NCBI GenBank assembly: GCA_017940705.1
Contig: JAGAYB010000074.1
Span: forward strand, 1 to 5,768
Direction of reading: 5' to 3'
From: Selenomonas sp.
GTDB lineage: Bacteria > Bacillota_C > Negativicutes > Selenomonadales > Selenomonadaceae
DNA: 5,768 nt
Made by a program: the position numbers and the translations under genes. Positions 4,735-5,768 of this stretch are shown here, in pieces. Numbering within the stretch: the first letter of the stretch is position 1; each line of letters opens with the position of its first letter. The notes beneath the pieces were generated by a model, which saw only the letters and a list, made by a program, of their open reading frames with translations, was not told the origin of the DNA and searched no databases.

Positions 4735-5768
4735 ATGGATAGAAAAAAACTCACCCGTAAGGTCATCACAGGACTCACCGCCATCTGCCTGTCACTGCCC
4801 ATCACTTACATCCCCAGTGCAGCTCCGTCTGCCGAAGCCGGCGCTGCCAGCATTATCGGCGCTATCATCTCGGGAGCCGCCGCCCATTCCCAGCTGGACA
4901 GTGTCATCAAAAAGTACAACAACGACCCTCAGGGACGGCAGCAGCTGTTTCAGCAGATGAAAGCGCAGTACGGTGTCAACAATGATGCTTACCTTAATGA
5001 ACAGCTGGACAGAATCATGGCCAATCTGACCGCTGGCATCGGCGCCGTTGACCCCTCCATTTACGATAAGCCCTACAATTATTTCATCAACAGTCAGGGC
5101 AGCTTCAACGCCTTTTGTACACTGGGACACAACCTCAGCGTCAACACCGGCCTCTACAGCATGCTGACCAATGAAGACGAAATCGCCGTAGTTCTGGGCC
5201 ACGAAATGGGTCACGGCCAGAAAGACCATCCTGCCAAGGGCGCCCGTCAGTCCTTGAATATGCAGATTTTAGGCGCGGCGACAGGCTCACAGCTGGGCGT
5301 CATCATGGCCAACGTCGTCAACAACCGCCATATCACCAAACCCATGGAACGTGAAGCTGACAAGCTGGCTTTTGACTACATCACCCACACCAACTACAAT
5401 CCCGGGGCCTGCGCCGCTGTCTGGCAGCGTGTTATGGACAAGTCCAAAAGCCGTCCTTCTGACTTCCAGCAGTTCCTGTCCGACCATCCGTCCAATGACG
5501 ACCGCCGTGATGCCTACGCCAAGCTGCTGAACCAGTACAGCGGCGGCCATGTCACCAACAAGGACGGCGTAATCAAGATAAACACCAAAGAATTCTGCAC
5601 TCCGGCAGCCCACGGTGACATGAGCGCCAAAGAACGCGCTTACTTCGTCATGGGCAATCTGGCAGCCGCTTACCACAACGGTCATAACAAAGCCAACGCC
5701 TATGCAGACGGCAACACCGTCATGCTGGGCCAGCAGCCAATCATCACCTGCAACAATAATGATGAAAG
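4735..5768 (+). CDS. Exported M48-family zinc metallopeptidase, 3' end cut by the window
   Basis: The frame is open from ATG 4735 to the right edge (344 codons seen, no stop), so the gene is partial. Residues 1-35 form a signal peptide: a basic start (DRKKLTRK), a hydrophobic core around 10-30 and a likely cleavage after AEA at 33-35. The cysteine at 18 is not in a proper lipobox. The peptidase domain has the zinc motif HEMGH (156-160, E157 catalytic), the third zinc ligand in EREAD (205-209, probably E205), and a FNAF stretch at 124-127. SDHPSNDDR at 249-257 contains an HP motif like that of periplasmic BepA/LoiP-type M48 enzymes, where the histidine can gate the active site. These relatives degrade or assist misfolded envelope proteins; the same role is inferred here. 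From about 275 a further region begins (AKERAYFVMGNLAAAYHNGHNKANAYADG) that I do not recognise and that continues past the edge. It is divergent from the kinase gene and has its own promoter. Confidence 0.93.
   Translation, partial: MDRKKLTRKVITGLTAICLSLPITYIPSAAPSAEAGAASIIGAIISGAAAHSQLDSVIKKYNNDPQGRQQLFQQMKAQYGVNNDAYLNEQLDRIMANLTAGIGAVDPSIYDKPYNYFINSQGSFNAFCTLGHNLSVNTGLYSMLTNEDEIAVVLGHEMGHGQKDHPAKGARQSLNMQILGAATGSQLGVIMANVVNNRHITKPMEREADKLAFDYITHTNYNPGACAAVWQRVMDKSKSRPSDFQQFLSDHPSNDDRRDAYAKLLNQYSGGHVTNKDGVIKINTKEFCTPAAHGDMSAKERAYFVMGNLAAAYHNGHNKANAYADGNTVMLGQQPIITCNNNDE

Noticed and set aside
4780..4791. Possible lipoprotein signal at C18 of the M48 precursor
   Set aside because: The residues before the cysteine (L14 T15 A16 I17) do not give a lipobox because position -1 is Ile, not Gly/Ala/Ser. 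A standard AEA cleavage site follows at 33-35.
4792..5685. Two minus-strand open frames rich in Val/Gly opposite the M48 gene
   Set aside because: They mirror the C-ending codon bias of the M48 gene, whose signal peptide and HEMGH/EREAD motifs show it to be the real frame.

Overview
The window reads as ordinary chromosomal DNA from a Firmicutes-lineage bacterium. It encodes RNase Y and a YmdB-type phosphodiesterase on one strand in the usual rny-to-ymdB order. Starts are preceded by Bacillus-like Shine-Dalgarno sites and sigma-A-type promoters. The roughly balanced base composition, the extra gene between rny and ymdB and the secreted M48 peptidase fit a Negativicutes member such as a Selenomonas relative. 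That placement is inferred from memory of such genomes, not from a search.

Layout, left to right. Bases 1-117 are noncoding. Bases 118-3079 hold a leftward operon, transcribed in the order rny (membrane-anchored endoribonuclease), an unrecognised 181-residue protein, then ymdB (calcineurin-like cyclic nucleotide phosphodiesterase). A strong promoter for it lies at 3146-3174. Its leader carries a possible five-codon upstream ORF, and rny has an odd ribosome-binding-site/start arrangement. Rightward from the same promoter zone runs a 96-residue protein (3254-3544) with a CxxC...CxxC metal-binding motif and two membrane segments. Its candidate promoter shares -10 bases with the rny promoter, so the two probably exclude each other.

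The small gene converges on a leftward P-loop kinase (3571-4593) of the uridine kinase/pantothenate kinase-like superfamily. A perfect 38-base palindrome separates them, acts as a two-way terminator and contains both stop codons. The kinase has a C-terminal extension of about 90 residues beyond the core fold. From 4735 to the right edge is a divergent exported M48 metallopeptidase with HEMGH and EREAD zinc motifs, cut by the window end.

Functionally, the left operon is about RNA turnover and signalling: RNase Y starts mRNA decay and YmdB acts on cyclic nucleotides. The gene between them is a candidate accessory factor. The right half (metal-binding membrane protein, sugar/nucleoside-type kinase, envelope protease) shows no obvious shared pathway. 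I found no mobile element, CRISPR array, tRNA or rRNA. I see no clearly new multi-gene system; the most interesting points are the unknown operon gene, the face-to-face promoters upstream of rny, the unusual rny start region and the kinase tail.
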